A DNA stretch of 64,000 nucleotides, taken from Trichoderma breve. Its lineage: Eukaryota; Ascomycota; Sordariomycetes; Hypocreales; Hypocreaceae. Where the stretch lies: positions 1,736,001 through 1,800,000 of the forward strand of contig NW_026611593.1 of the NCBI RefSeq assembly GCF_028502605.1. The letters are read 5' to 3'. Position 1 is the stretch's first letter, and each line of letters starts with the position of its first letter. Of this stretch, positions 11,632 through 22,208 are shown piece by piece. The position numbers and the translations under genes were made by a program. Under the pieces are notes generated by a model. That model was not told the origin of the DNA. It worked only from the letters and a program-made list of their open reading frames with translations, and did no database searches.

Positions 11632-13326
11632 TTAATCATCGGCCTCGATGCCAATGGAAGACTGCTTGAGTTCAATCTCCGACTTGAGCTGCTTGATCTG
11701 GTTCTCAAGACGAGTCCTGAGAATCTTGTTCTGCGTCCTTTCAAAATCAGCCACGCGAGCGGCGAGCTGCTTCTTAAGATCGTTGATAATGTCCTTGACG
11801 CCCTGCTCCTCATCGCGTTGAGCACGCGCATCTTCATCAAGGTCATCATCATCGTCGTCGTCGTCGTCATCGTCATCATCGTCGTCTTCAGATTCGCTTG
11901 CCTCGATGCTATGTTGTAGCATCGAGGCCGAAGGCGTTGCGGCGAGTGCAGCCGTAGGAGTTTGGGTGTCCATGGCAGTAGCGGGAGTTTCGGCCATGAG
12001 TTCATCGGCAAAGGCTGCTTCCAGATCGGCCTCGAGATCGAAATCGTTTTCTTCCTCGACGCCCATGGTGACGTGCTGTTGGCCGAAATAGCCCATGCTG
12101 TCGTCCATTTCGCCTTCAGCGTCCTCCTCTCCGTCTTCGTCCAAGCCGTTTTCACGTTCATCGACCCATTCCCATTTCGTGGAGGCGCACTTAGCGTCCT
12201 CAGTGAGCAGTCGTTCGACTTCAGCTTCCTTATCCTCGATTTCCTTGCGGCTGATGGTCTTGGCAAACCGTCGATTCACGCAGTCGTGCATAGGCGGTGT
12301 CAGGCCATGCGGCCACTTGAAGTTTGAGTCAATTATGCTGGGCAGAGGCGCGTGCCTCGCTTCCTCTTCGCTTTTAACAGCCTGGAATACGTAGAACATC
12401 TGGCAGATGTCTGCCGACTTCATCAATGACTTGCGGTCCCACGTCTTCATCGACTCCGTGATGGTGGGCAAATCGACCATGACAGCCGCAAAGCACTGGC
12501 CCTTGACAGTCACAACTCCGCGTCTGGAGTCCTCTTCGAAAAATCTCATGTAAATATCAGCCCCCCCTGCCGCCTTGGGCAGCCCAATCTTGCCATTCTC
12601 CATACACGTGCGCACGTAGTCTGCGTGCTCGCCGGGCAACATGCGTAGGATAAACTGCTCTTCGATCGCCGGGTCGACTTCATTGTCGCTGGCTTCGGAG
12701 TCGTAGCCATCGCCGGGAGGATGCACAGGCGGACGACCACGAGGCTTGAGCACCAATTGAGTAAGCCCAGCCTTGGATCCCACCTTGACCTTTGTTCCGC
12801 CACCTCCTCCACCTACCTTGGCGATGGGCCTGATCTTGATTTTTTGTTTTGTCGCGGGCGGGGGGCCATTGCCCACGGTGCCAGCCGTGCTTCCACGCAG
12901 CGGCGCCTCGTCTTCGTCGTCGCTAAGCGAGCGCTTCTTGCTTTCGATGAGCTTCTGACTCGGTTTCGCTTGTCGGCCCGCTTTCGTCGTCACCACTGGT
13001 GGTAACCCTTTATCCTTGTCTTTTTCTTTCTCTTTCTTGGTCTCTTGTTCTTTGCCCACGTCCTTCATCAACACATCCTTGTTCGCTGAGACTCCCGCCG
13101 GCGTCGGCGGCTGTGACGAGCTGATCTTTAGCTTCACCTTGCGCGGGCCCTCGCCAGGCGTCGTTAGAGGCGCATGTGCGGACGAAGAAGCCCCTCCAGG
13201 TGTCACTGCAGCATCTCCGACAAAAGACGATGAGCGGCTCACGTTGAGCTTGAGCCGCGGCTTCGGTGGTGGTGCAGGAGCTGCAGGAGCCGCGTTGGCA
13301 TCGCCTCCGGGACTAGGCGCCGACAT
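11632..13326 (-). CDS. taf7: TFIID subunit TAF7 (TAFII55 family)
   Basis: Subunit of general transcription factor TFIID that binds TAF1 at promoters. Single exon, 564 aa. The N-terminal 200 residues are disordered, Pro/Ser/Lys-rich, with nuclear-localisation-like clusters. The TAFII55 N-terminal domain covers about 215-385 (EEQFILRMLPGEHADYVR, DSRRGVVTVKGQCFAAVMVDLPTITESMKTWD, SADICQMFYVF, GLTPPMHDCVNRRF). An acidic region follows with an uninterrupted run of about 15 Asp near residue 490, then a C-terminal amphipathic helix (about 510-555) with heptad leucines. This order is typical of fungal TAF7. Length is within the fungal range and the gene is intact. Confidence 0.93.
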   Translation of the reverse strand: MSAPSPGGDANAAPAAPAPPPKPRLKLNVSRSSSFVGDAAVTPGGASSSAHAPLTTPGEGPRKVKLKISSSQPPTPAGVSANKDVLMKDVGKEQETKKEKEKDKDKGLPPVVTTKAGRQAKPSQKLIESKKRSLSDDEDEAPLRGSTAGTVGNGPPPATKQKIKIRPIAKVGGGGGGTKVKVGSKAGLTQLVLKPRGRPPVHPPGDGYDSEASDNEVDPAIEEQFILRMLPGEHADYVRTCMENGKIGLPKAAGGADIYMRFFEEDSRRGVVTVKGQCFAAVMVDLPTITESMKTWDRKSLMKSADICQMFYVFQAVKSEEEARHAPLPSIIDSNFKWPHGLTPPMHDCVNRRFAKTISRKEIEDKEAEVERLLTEDAKCASTKWEWVDERENGLDEDGEEDAEGEMDDSMGYFGQQHVTMGVEEENDFDLEADLEAAFADELMAETPATAMDTQTPTAALAATPSASMLQHSIEASESEDDDDDDDDDDDDDDDLDEDARAQRDEEQGVKDIINDLKKQLAARVADFERTQNKILRTRLENQIKQLKSEIELKQSSIGIEADD

Positions 13327-14098
13327 GGTCGTGATCTGGAGGTGAATGGTTTGACGGCGATGGTCTGATGAGTTGTTTGTATGTGTGATAGGGTAAAAAA
13401 GAAAGAAAAGCGGGAGAGATTGTAGAGGTTTGCTGTGACTGATTTCTGTGGAAAGAAATGGAATTGGAGGGAGTAGCGAGCTGCGAATTGAAGTTCACAG
13501 AAGCTTTGTCGCGGAAGCCACGCTCGGGCAGTAGCCTCGCAGGGAATTGTGGGGCTTCCAACGCGCTATTCAATTGTGGCAACTTGCACCATTGAGCAGA
13601 GAATCAGAATACATTGTCCTTCTCATTATTTGGTCCATATAATACCAAAAGTGAGAGAAATCTCAACTGTGCTTCTACATTGATTTTCTTGTTTCTTGGA
13701 GAGAAGTGCTCTCATGGAAATACTTGTAACGCAGCCAAAACAACATCCGTCTGGGACTTAGACCGCATATATGTACTAGGTGTACCAAGATGCAGAGGCA
13801 AAAGTGATGCATTTTTGTATGAAGAGTCATCCGTTGATTCACAGCTAAACTACGTAATTTTTTAGTAAATGAATGCTGTCTCAAATCCAGCAACACAAAT
13901 ATGAAACATGAAGAATAGTAGGAAAAGAAAAGACAGTCATGCTCGCTCCATCAAAATCATATCCCCCAAACGCCGTGCAATGCCCATCCACCACAATCCA
14001 ATAGCAGCCTACAACCAATGCCTGTATAGGCAAACTCCCAAAAAGCTATTTTTACATGCGAGAATAGAATCATTTCCCCAAGAAAGGAAGACAATGAT
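13327..14098. other. Intergenic: taf7 promoter and 3' flank of next gene
   Basis: The proximal 200 bp is the taf7 leader/promoter. The rest is A/T-rich 3' flank of the gene ending at 14099. No gene is supported. Confidence 0.55.
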
Positions 14099-15913
14099 TT
14101 AATTCATCCAACCCCATGGGTAGTTGCCATCAATGTTGACCCAACCTCCCTTTTCAATGCCATCCTCCCATCCCATCATCACTGCCAACATCTTGCAGCC
14201 CATCGAACTGACAGTGCATACAATCTTGTCACTTGCCCCCGCCAAAACTGCCAGGTCAAGCATATACGCCCTGCCCATGTAGCTGCGCAACTGAATCGTC
14301 TGCTCAGAGGGCGGTTCTATCCGCCCCGCCGACGCTCCATTCGCATGGCCGTTGTGCTTCCTGTCAAACCCGAGATTCCAAAACATGGGCGCAAAGAACC
14401 CACCTTCCCATTGCAAGGTTTCATCCTTGAAATGATGAAGCACATTCTTGTCGACCTCTTCCCGTGGAGCGGCTTCTTTAGAGGCCAAGCGGATGCGCTC
14501 CTGCGCAAACAAGGCGTCGGAAAAGTCAGGCTGCTTGTAGACAGCAGGGTCGTCGGAGGCGATTATGGTGATGGACTGGTTTGTGGGCATTTCATGGCTT
14601 TCAGATGAGCTGTAGTGGGCGCCCACCAGCTCTTGGACCTTGCTGAGGAAAACCTCGGATGGGATATAAGTGTTGCGATATTGGTACTCGAGAGGGTGCG
14701 AATCACCGCGCCGAACATGCAGCCCAATGATGGGGACATGCGAAACGGCCGAATCGGCTTCCATTGCCTGTTTCCTCAGTTGTTGCACCCGATTATGGGC
14801 ATACTCTTGGTCATCGGCATTGATCTTGAAGAGTGCCTCGTATCCCGATCTTGCAAGTCCCATCAGATCTCGTAGGTTGTTGCTGGTTCCAGCGGCGCGA
14901 TGGTATTTGGCCATTAAAGCCGGGAAAACATCCTTAAGCGTCGTGCCAGTGACAACCAGGTGCTTTGCCTGTGCCGGGCAAGGGAGCATCCGGTGTCGCG
15001 GAGGTGGCCGGCAATCGGGAACCGGCGGTGCCTGGAAGATGTCGGTATACTTGCCATAGGCCCAGCGAGAGTCGTCGATGAAAAAGGCCCTGCCATCTTG
15101 TTTGGCGAGGCCATAGAGCATCCACATGCCCATGACGGCAGTGCCGAGCCCAGCATCTGAGCTCTCCAGCACATACGTGACGGAAGACTGGCAGATAGGC
15201 AGTCCGGCCATGGACTCCCAGTTCAAGCCAACAAAGTGTCCAGATTTTGGGGTAGTATCTCCATGTGCAACAGGAGGTAACAGTCCATACAGCTCAGCCT
15301 CATACACATCGACAAAATACTCGTCCACGGCGTCGTAGTTGAGCTTGTCTTCTTCAGACAACGGGGCTTTACCACGGAGCTCCCTCGTATGAGCTGAGAC
15401 CTCACGGCATTTGCTTCCCATGCCATCGTATTCCTCCACAGTCAGAGGGAAATCATAGTGGTGCGGTATAGACATGGTCCACTTGGACTTGGAATGGCTA
15501 TGGCTGACAACTATGGGCGTTGGAAAATCTGGAATCGCGTCTTGCCCGACCATTTCGAACTCTTCTGTTGTGAAATGGGGCCATACTGCTATGATAGACT
15601 CTTTGTTTCGGAACGCAAGGCGAGCAAAGTATAGTGTTGTAAACAGCGTGATGGAGTAAAGCATATAACGCAGCACTCGGCTTGGTCGAGCAATCAAGGC
15701 TTTTGCAGGCGACTTCTTTGGCCGCGGCACCAGTGCGGGAAGACTGGGTGAAGGGGGAGGAGAAAAGAGAAGATGGTTGAAGTTGAATCGAGCCGAAGTC
15801 GATGAGAGCGGCGCTTTCTCATAGTTGTTGTATGAAGCATTTCGACGGAGGTTGAGCCGTGGAGGTGCAATCATGACCTTGGTGTGAGTCGAGAGATCCA
15901 GTGGAGGAACCAT
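14099..15913 (-). CDS. Type II membrane glycosyltransferase-like protein (HVRRGD motif)
   Basis: Single exon, 604 aa from ATG 15913. The frame stays open 96 codons further upstream with another ATG at 16201, but that stretch is hydrophobic and not protein-like. A basic Pro-rich N-terminal tail is followed by a signal-anchor helix (about 81-101) and a large presumably lumenal domain, the layout of a Golgi type II transferase. Residues 397-404 read GLHVRRGD, the donor-binding HxRRGD signature of alpha-1,6-/O-fucosyltransferase-like GT-B enzymes. Near the C-terminus, YMGRAYMLDLAVLAGASDKIVCTVSSMGCKM resembles the conserved second motif of that superfamily. Paired Cys residues are present. Family membership at superfamily level is likely; the actual substrate is unknown, because ascomycetes generally lack core N-glycan fucosylation. 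Confidence 0.8.
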   Translation of the reverse strand: MVPPLDLSTHTKVMIAPPRLNLRRNASYNNYEKAPLSSTSARFNFNHLLFSPPPSPSLPALVPRPKKSPAKALIARPSRVLRYMLYSITLFTTLYFARLAFRNKESIIAVWPHFTTEEFEMVGQDAIPDFPTPIVVSHSHSKSKWTMSIPHHYDFPLTVEEYDGMGSKCREVSAHTRELRGKAPLSEEDKLNYDAVDEYFVDVYEAELYGLLPPVAHGDTTPKSGHFVGLNWESMAGLPICQSSVTYVLESSDAGLGTAVMGMWMLYGLAKQDGRAFFIDDSRWAYGKYTDIFQAPPVPDCRPPPRHRMLPCPAQAKHLVVTGTTLKDVFPALMAKYHRAAGTSNNLRDLMGLARSGYEALFKINADDQEYAHNRVQQLRKQAMEADSAVSHVPIIGLHVRRGDSHPLEYQYRNTYIPSEVFLSKVQELVGAHYSSSESHEMPTNQSITIIASDDPAVYKQPDFSDALFAQERIRLASKEAAPREEVDKNVLHHFKDETLQWEGGFFAPMFWNLGFDRKHNGHANGASAGRIEPPSEQTIQLRSYMGRAYMLDLAVLAGASDKIVCTVSSMGCKMLAVMMGWEDGIEKGGWVNIDGNYPWGWMN

Positions 15914-18900
15914 GGTGACGGTGATGCCTGTTGAGCGAAATCCACCATATAACAAATGACTAATACATGAATATGAAATGATAGTAATAATGAAAATATG
16001 TGAGAGAATGGGAGAAAGGATGAAGGGTGCGCCGGTATTTCCAATAAGATGCCAACACCAAGGGAGAGTGTACCCAGCCTCAGTCAGAGACGACTCGAGA
16101 TGCCAAAAGTCGAGAACAGGCCACACGAGGGAGGGAAGTAAAAGTAATAAGAAAAAAGAGAGCGGCAGAGACGGGCCAGCCAAGATCAGGCTCTCAACCA
16201 CTCACACCCTTTATAATAACAAGGAGGGCGAGGCGTGCAGGTATTCCAATAAAGTTTTCCCCCACACAGCGTTAAGCAAAAAGATGAGGACCCTAGCAGA
16301 CACCGCCGATCATCATGGGAGCCAAGGGCTTTTTGATAAAAAGGCACTTCCGAGGCTTGTCTCTGAAGATGCCGAGCAGCTGATTGCGTGTGCGACTTGT
16401 TCCTATCACGGCTCAAGGGCCACGTCGATCCCGCCAGTGCCACCCGAAGCGGAATGAGAAGCGAGGAAGAGAGAAACACAAGGGCAACAGAAAGGGGGTG
16501 AAAGAAAGGGAGAAAGAATGAAAGACGGGAAGTGGAAAAGATTGACGTCAACGTCAATGCGATGGCTTTTTGGCCAGCAGGATGATGCTGAAGGAGAGTT
16601 GAGGGAGAATCTGGAGAATGGAAATAGTAGGCATCGATGGGGATCGTGAGAAGGGTATAAGCCTGGCTGATGCATGTACTCGTATGTACTCCCCACCTAA
16701 GGAACCAAGGCAAGGGATAACAGCCAAACAGAAATCAGATCAAATCAAATCAAATAAAGAAAACAAATACTAGCACAATAGAGACGGGCCAGCTTCCGGC
16801 CCTGTCCTGTGGGCGGCTGGTCAAACCACCTGCAGCTGCTCTCGGGAGCGCGGTCTCTTTGACTGGCCCTTTTGCAGTCCCCTAGCATCGACAGGGTCCC
16901 TGGGTGTCTTTGTTCAACTGTGGGGAGGGAGTGAGGCTTGATGTCATGTCTCTGATGACCCTGGTCGATTGAGAGACATACATACGCAAGAGAGAAATAC
17001 AATAGGTACGGAGTATTAGAGAGCTTCCCAAGGCGGCAGGCTGGAATAATGCTAGGGGATGCCGCGAGCCACCCCAAAAGTGTTTCCGAATCATGAAAAT
17101 CGTCCGACGCTCAGCTTGAATGAAACAACGCTGGCGGGACAGCAGAAATGCAAAACCGGCATCAGAAAAAAAGACGGAAAAAAAGAGGCCTAATGCATTG
17201 AGGCCAGTACTCGTACAGTCGAGAAAGATGGGAGGAATAAAAAGCCAAGGCAACCACTGCTCCGGGAGCGCATTGTATCACCCTCTCACCATTTGATTGT
17301 TTCCACCAACAACCTCTCAAATGGCTGGATTCATACGTCACACGCCAACCAAAGGGGCGTTCCAGCCAGAGACACACAGTCCACAATGCGGCCCCAGCCC
17401 GGACATCCGTTCCCTAGTTGTTTTTTTCTTTCCTTCTTTCAATTCTAGCGGGCGCTTAGAAGACAGCTGAAAGACAAGGTACGAGTAAAAAAAAAACGAA
17501 GAAGAAAAAGAAAGGAAATAGTGATAGTCGTTGCCAGTGAGTGACCAGGGGGGTTTACAGTACATACCCTGGCTGGCGTCATACCTCACTGGGGATCCTG
17601 TAAGAAACGGACTTGAAACCGATGATTCGGTTGGTCTGGAGAGACTTTTGGCGCCTGCGGGTTGGGCGTATTTAGGCGGCATCGCGTGTTTCAGATTGGC
17701 AGCCTGATCCACTTCTATGCTGCACGACGACAGAGGCAAAGAGGATGCGATCCAATGGAAATGTCGAGCTGCTTGTTTTCTTATGCTTATCCTCTCACGG
17801 GATAAGAATGAATAAGAAAATGCTGCAGTGAGGCAAAATCTGACAATTAGATACCTATTTTAAGCAAAAGCTGCCTACAGGAGGCAAAACATAGTACAGA
17901 TGGGTTTGATGCCATCTCCTCGTAAACATCTTTCCCTCCAAACCTTCAACCCATCCCAACCATCTAAGAAAAAACACCACCTATTCAAAACTTTCCCTCC
18001 CTCCATCAAAAGAAGTCCATTAAAAACACATGCAGCCACAAAAGATCTTTTTTCTCTTCCCACACTTAGTTAAAATAGGCACCTCGGTTCGTCCCTACGC
18101 CGGCCCACAACATTACACTCGCTCAATATATATTCTCTTCCCACTTTTTAATCTATCTGACGCTCGCCATTCGGCCCATCCCAATCTCCATGCTTATTAG
18201 ATGCCGCCTTTTAGATACCTAATATCACCCCAATATACGATACGAACATCGAATCTTATACCTCGTACCATGTGAATACTGTACTAATTAGTAGTATTCG
18301 TATCTGTAGCATCCGCTTTTCTCGCGTGCTCGTTCGGTCGTCTCCGAACGTTGTAGTCCACTGTTTCTTTCCATATTTCCTTCTATCCTTCTATCCTTGT
18401 TCTTCGTTTCTTCCTCTTTTGTTATACCGGATCCTAAAGAATGGGACAGAGTTAGATACCACGTAATAGCCCGATATATATACCTTAGTAATAGCAAGCA
18501 GCTCGGCGGATATACAGTTTTAGACACCTAGCAGACATATCCAGTTCATTCTATCCAATACCATCTTGGCACTATATCATAGACTACTTTCAATTTTATA
18601 CACTTATAATATCTCCATATCTTCATTTCATCTATTATCTGTACATCCAAAACATCTTCACGCTTGCTAAAAAGTTTAGAGTAGAAAATCATCATACAAC
18701 GATGTTGTTCTTTTTGAATCATAGCTTGCGCTTCGCATAAACTAGAATCTTCGCTAGAGCAAGCAAACAAAAAAAAAGAGGGAGAGAGAGAAACGTTCGA
18801 AGATGACGGAGAAAGAAAAACCACAATGCCTGTCCACCCGAGGCTCCTTTTGCCCATTTTGAAGTCATATAATATAGCCCAAATGCAAAACCCTAATCAG

Positions 18901-19365
18901 GCAAGAGAACGGGACGGAGCAGGATTTCGAATCCCATACTCCTCCTTCTCTGCCATACTCTGCAGCTTCTTCTGCCGCCACGAAACATCATCAAGACGCA
19001 AATCGCGCACAAGGGGGTATTCTTACACCAGCAACGAACCATCTCGTCCAATCCACACACCAAAACCTCTAAGCGACTCGGAATGCTGCATCATGAATCA
19101 AAACAAGGACCCCACTCGTGCTGCCCCCTTCTTGCAGAGCAAACAAGAAACAAACTCAAAAGCTCGGGTATAACATGAAAAAAAACAAACAAACACAATA
19201 GGGGAAGAAAACAAATTTGGCTCCCATGCCTGAACTCCTTGTCCCACCAAAAATTGCCGCAAATAGCTCTCATCACATTGCAGTCTGGGATTGCAACTAA
19301 AAGACTCCGGCCCTTGGCCATGCTCTTTCCCCTCTTCCTCCTTTCACCCGTGTACTCTCGGGGCT
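15914..19365. other. 3.4-kb non-coding gap
   Basis: Promoter of the HVRRGD gene plus the 3' flank of kipA. A/T-rich, with homopurine and poly-A/T tracts (for example 17421-17520 and 18360-18420). ORFs up to about 175 codons are present, but they are Ser/Phe/Leu low-complexity and lack any domain. No tRNA or repeat family was noticed. Confidence 0.55.
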
Positions 19366-22208
19366 TCACGATGCAGCTTCAACAGGGGCGCTGCGCTCTC
19401 CAATGGGTGTCGGTACGCGCCGCAACGGTGGGAGCTCGCTGGGTGGCTCGCCTAATGATCCCAACCGGTGGCTAGGCGCCAGTCGTACACTCCCCCGAGC
19501 ACCTCTAATGATCTGGCCGTTGTCGACTCGGTCTTGAATCATTTCTTCCAGCATATTGTTCATCTCATCAATACTCTTCGTCCTCCTCTTGGATTCTTTT
19601 ATCGTGGGACTCCATGGGTGAGCACTCCGCATTCCATCCTGTGATTGGGGTGACCGAGGCTCTGTCATCGCATCAGCATTGTCCCGTGAGCGAGCTGCGC
19701 TTCTCAAGGCAGCCAGCATGCGATCCTTGTCGTCCAGCCTGGCTCGTAAATCGGCAATCTCGGCATCCTTCTCCTTCAGCAAGGCAGCTACACTGTGATC
19801 CTCGCCCACCATGATGCCCTTGGTGGGTACCGAGAAGCCAGACGATGTCCTAGAAGAACTGGCTCGGCGTGCTTGGAGCAGTCGTTTTTCAAGCGTCGAG
19901 ATGTATCGATTCTTGTCCGCCAAATCGGCCTGTAATGCTCGGTTCTGCGCAGTCAGGGAGGCCATCCCATCTCCGTTCTCCCCGACGCTATCCTCCTCTG
20001 CGTCAATGATTTCAGCGGCTTCACCCGACGACATTCGTTTGGCCCCATAGCTGGACCTCCGTCCAATGGTAGAATTTGACGCTACTGACGCCGTCCGCTC
20101 CAAGGGTGACCGTATTGAGATGGCAACTGACGATCGAGCTGATCCAGGCACCAACGAAATCTGTGAATATCGTGCAAGCGCGCTCATGGTGCCATTCGAG
20201 TTGACACCAGCTGACTTGGAGCTGAGAATCAATCGGTTAAGGTGATCAATTCGTTCTTTCAGCGCCGTCCTTGCAAGTTGCATTTCCAATACCTGCTCCT
20301 CGTGCCGTTCAGCCATCTGCGCTGTTTGAGCACGGTCGTGCTCAATAAGCTCCTTGATCTCTTCATCATTCTTCTTGGTGGCCTGAGTCTCCAGCTCCTT
20401 TTTCAATTCCTGAATCTCCATCCGATATCGTTCCAAGAGCACCCGTGCAGCGCCATCTCCTCCGGCGCCTAGTGCTTCTTCGGCCCTCTTGGCATGACTG
20501 ACGATACTGTTCTTTGCGCGAGACGCGAACTTGAGGGTATTCAGAGTTTCGATGGTGTGGTTGGCAGAAGTTGCCGCAGTTCCAGTCACTCCAAGCGCGG
20601 CCGTGCAAAGAATACTGACGAGTGAGTTACCAGAGAGGGCCCCCTGAAGCAGACGCGTCAGTTTGCTGTCTCTGTAAGGCAGATGCTTGCCATCTTTATC
20701 GCCGCCTTTATCCTTCCATTCGGAGAGCTTTGCAATGACCGTTCCGAGAGTGAGAAGACTCTTGTTGATGTGCGCACCCTCTTGTCTTCGCTCCTTGGAC
20801 TCTGCAGCCTTTTCTGAACCAGCAAGATCGATCAAGCTCAAAGTAGAGACTCGAACACCTCCGGGCACGATGGCTGATCGCTTGTCGCCGGCGCCTGCGC
20901 CAGGATTGGCTGGCATTCGCTCTCGGCTTTCAACAATGATTTGGACGACGGCGTGACTTCGAGAACTTCGGGCGTTGAATTGTGTGCTGGCTGTTCGGCG
21001 GGCTTGGTCGCCTCGAGCTATGACTCGAAGCAGCTGCGTGGGACTCTGGACAATTTCCTCCTTCAGCGGAGTGGCATAGACGCCACGCTTGCTGTCTTCT
21101 CGCAGCTTGATTTCCTCTTGAGGAGCCGCAGCGCCACCGGCAGAGGCCATGCTCAACAGGTCGTGAATTTTTTCGTTATAAATTTCAAGGTAGCTCACTC
21201 TCAGCAAAAACTCGCGAGAAGGTGTTTCGCGAATGTAAGAAAAGATGTCTGTAATCGCCAAAGGGATGACACCAGGTGAAGATGCCGTTCCTTGCATGGA
21301 GAAGGTCTTGCCAGTTCCCGTCTGGCCATAGGCAAACACTGTACCATGGTATCCTTCCATTACTCTGCGGACTAGGCGCTTGGCCATGTGGTCGTAGACG
21401 CGGGCGTTGTTATCGTGAGTCGTAAAGACATTGTCTAAAGGAATTTAGTCAACACATCTCTCATATTGAAAGTGGCGGGCTTGGGACGCATACCATAGTA
21501 ATAATCGCCCCCTTCTTTTCCTTTGTATCCGATCAGAGACCTTCGGCCGTCGACCATCCATTCTCCGTCGGCGTGGTTGTCGTTTGTTGCATCTGGTCGC
21601 ACTCGGACGCTGACAATAACATTGCCCTTTATTTCGCCAGTCGAGGCTCGTTTTTCAGAGGCGCTGCCGGACGCGTCGGCGGAGTCTTCGTATGTCGTTG
21701 CTGAAGTGGAATAGGAGCCCTGAGCAGAGGAACTTCGACTATGAGGGGGGGACGATACACTGATGACACCATCAGACATGCGGACGCTGCTTATGAATTT
21801 ACCTTCGGCACTGCCATTTAACAGACTCGGCGTGGGCGTTGGAGTGTTGCTACTGGCTACGGAGTCTCTGGCGGACTTTGGTTTTCGCGTAGAGCGAGCT
21901 TTGTCGCCTCCTGCCAGAGGGCTGGACGGCATGCTGCCGAATCGATTGTCGCCCTTGGGAGGTTTCGGAAATGAATTGATGCTAACAGCTTTTCGGAGTT
22001 GGCCAGCCTTTGGCATCGGAGGAACTGCACCGTTGGAGGAAACGGTAGATGCTGAGGAGGGTGCTCGTAAACCGCTTCGGGGCGCATTTGGTGTCTTAGG
22101 ACTCGGGATGGAGGCTATGCTTTTCCGACTCTTGGGGACGGAAAGAGTGGGAAGAGAAGTGTCTGAGGGCCCCATCGAGGGGCGAGGGCGCGGAAGAGCG
22201 GTCGCCAT
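19366..22208 (-). CDS. kipA: Kinesin-7 / Kip2-family motor (KipA)
   Basis: Plus-end-directed microtubule motor; the Aspergillus orthologue KipA moves cell-end (Tea) polarity markers to hyphal tips. Exons complement(21494-22208) and complement(19366-21434), 927 aa. The 59-nt intron (GTATGC...TTTAG) must be removed to join YYYDNVFTTHD; unspliced, the first frame stops after 257 codons. A Ser/Pro/Lys-rich N-terminal extension (1-194) precedes the motor, as in Kip2/KipA. The motor starts at GNVIVSVRVRP (195). P-loop GQTGTGKT is at 275-282, followed by switch I NARSSRSHAV, switch II LIDLAGSE and the neck-linker region TLKFASRAKNS. The remainder is coiled coil with Ser-rich breaks. N-terminal extension plus C-terminal coiled coil favour KipA over other kinesins. 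Confidence 0.93.

Noticed and set aside
16186..16713. 175-codon minus-strand ORF upstream of the HVRRGD gene
   Set aside because: Ser/Leu/Phe low-complexity sequence with no domain; probably promoter and leader DNA.
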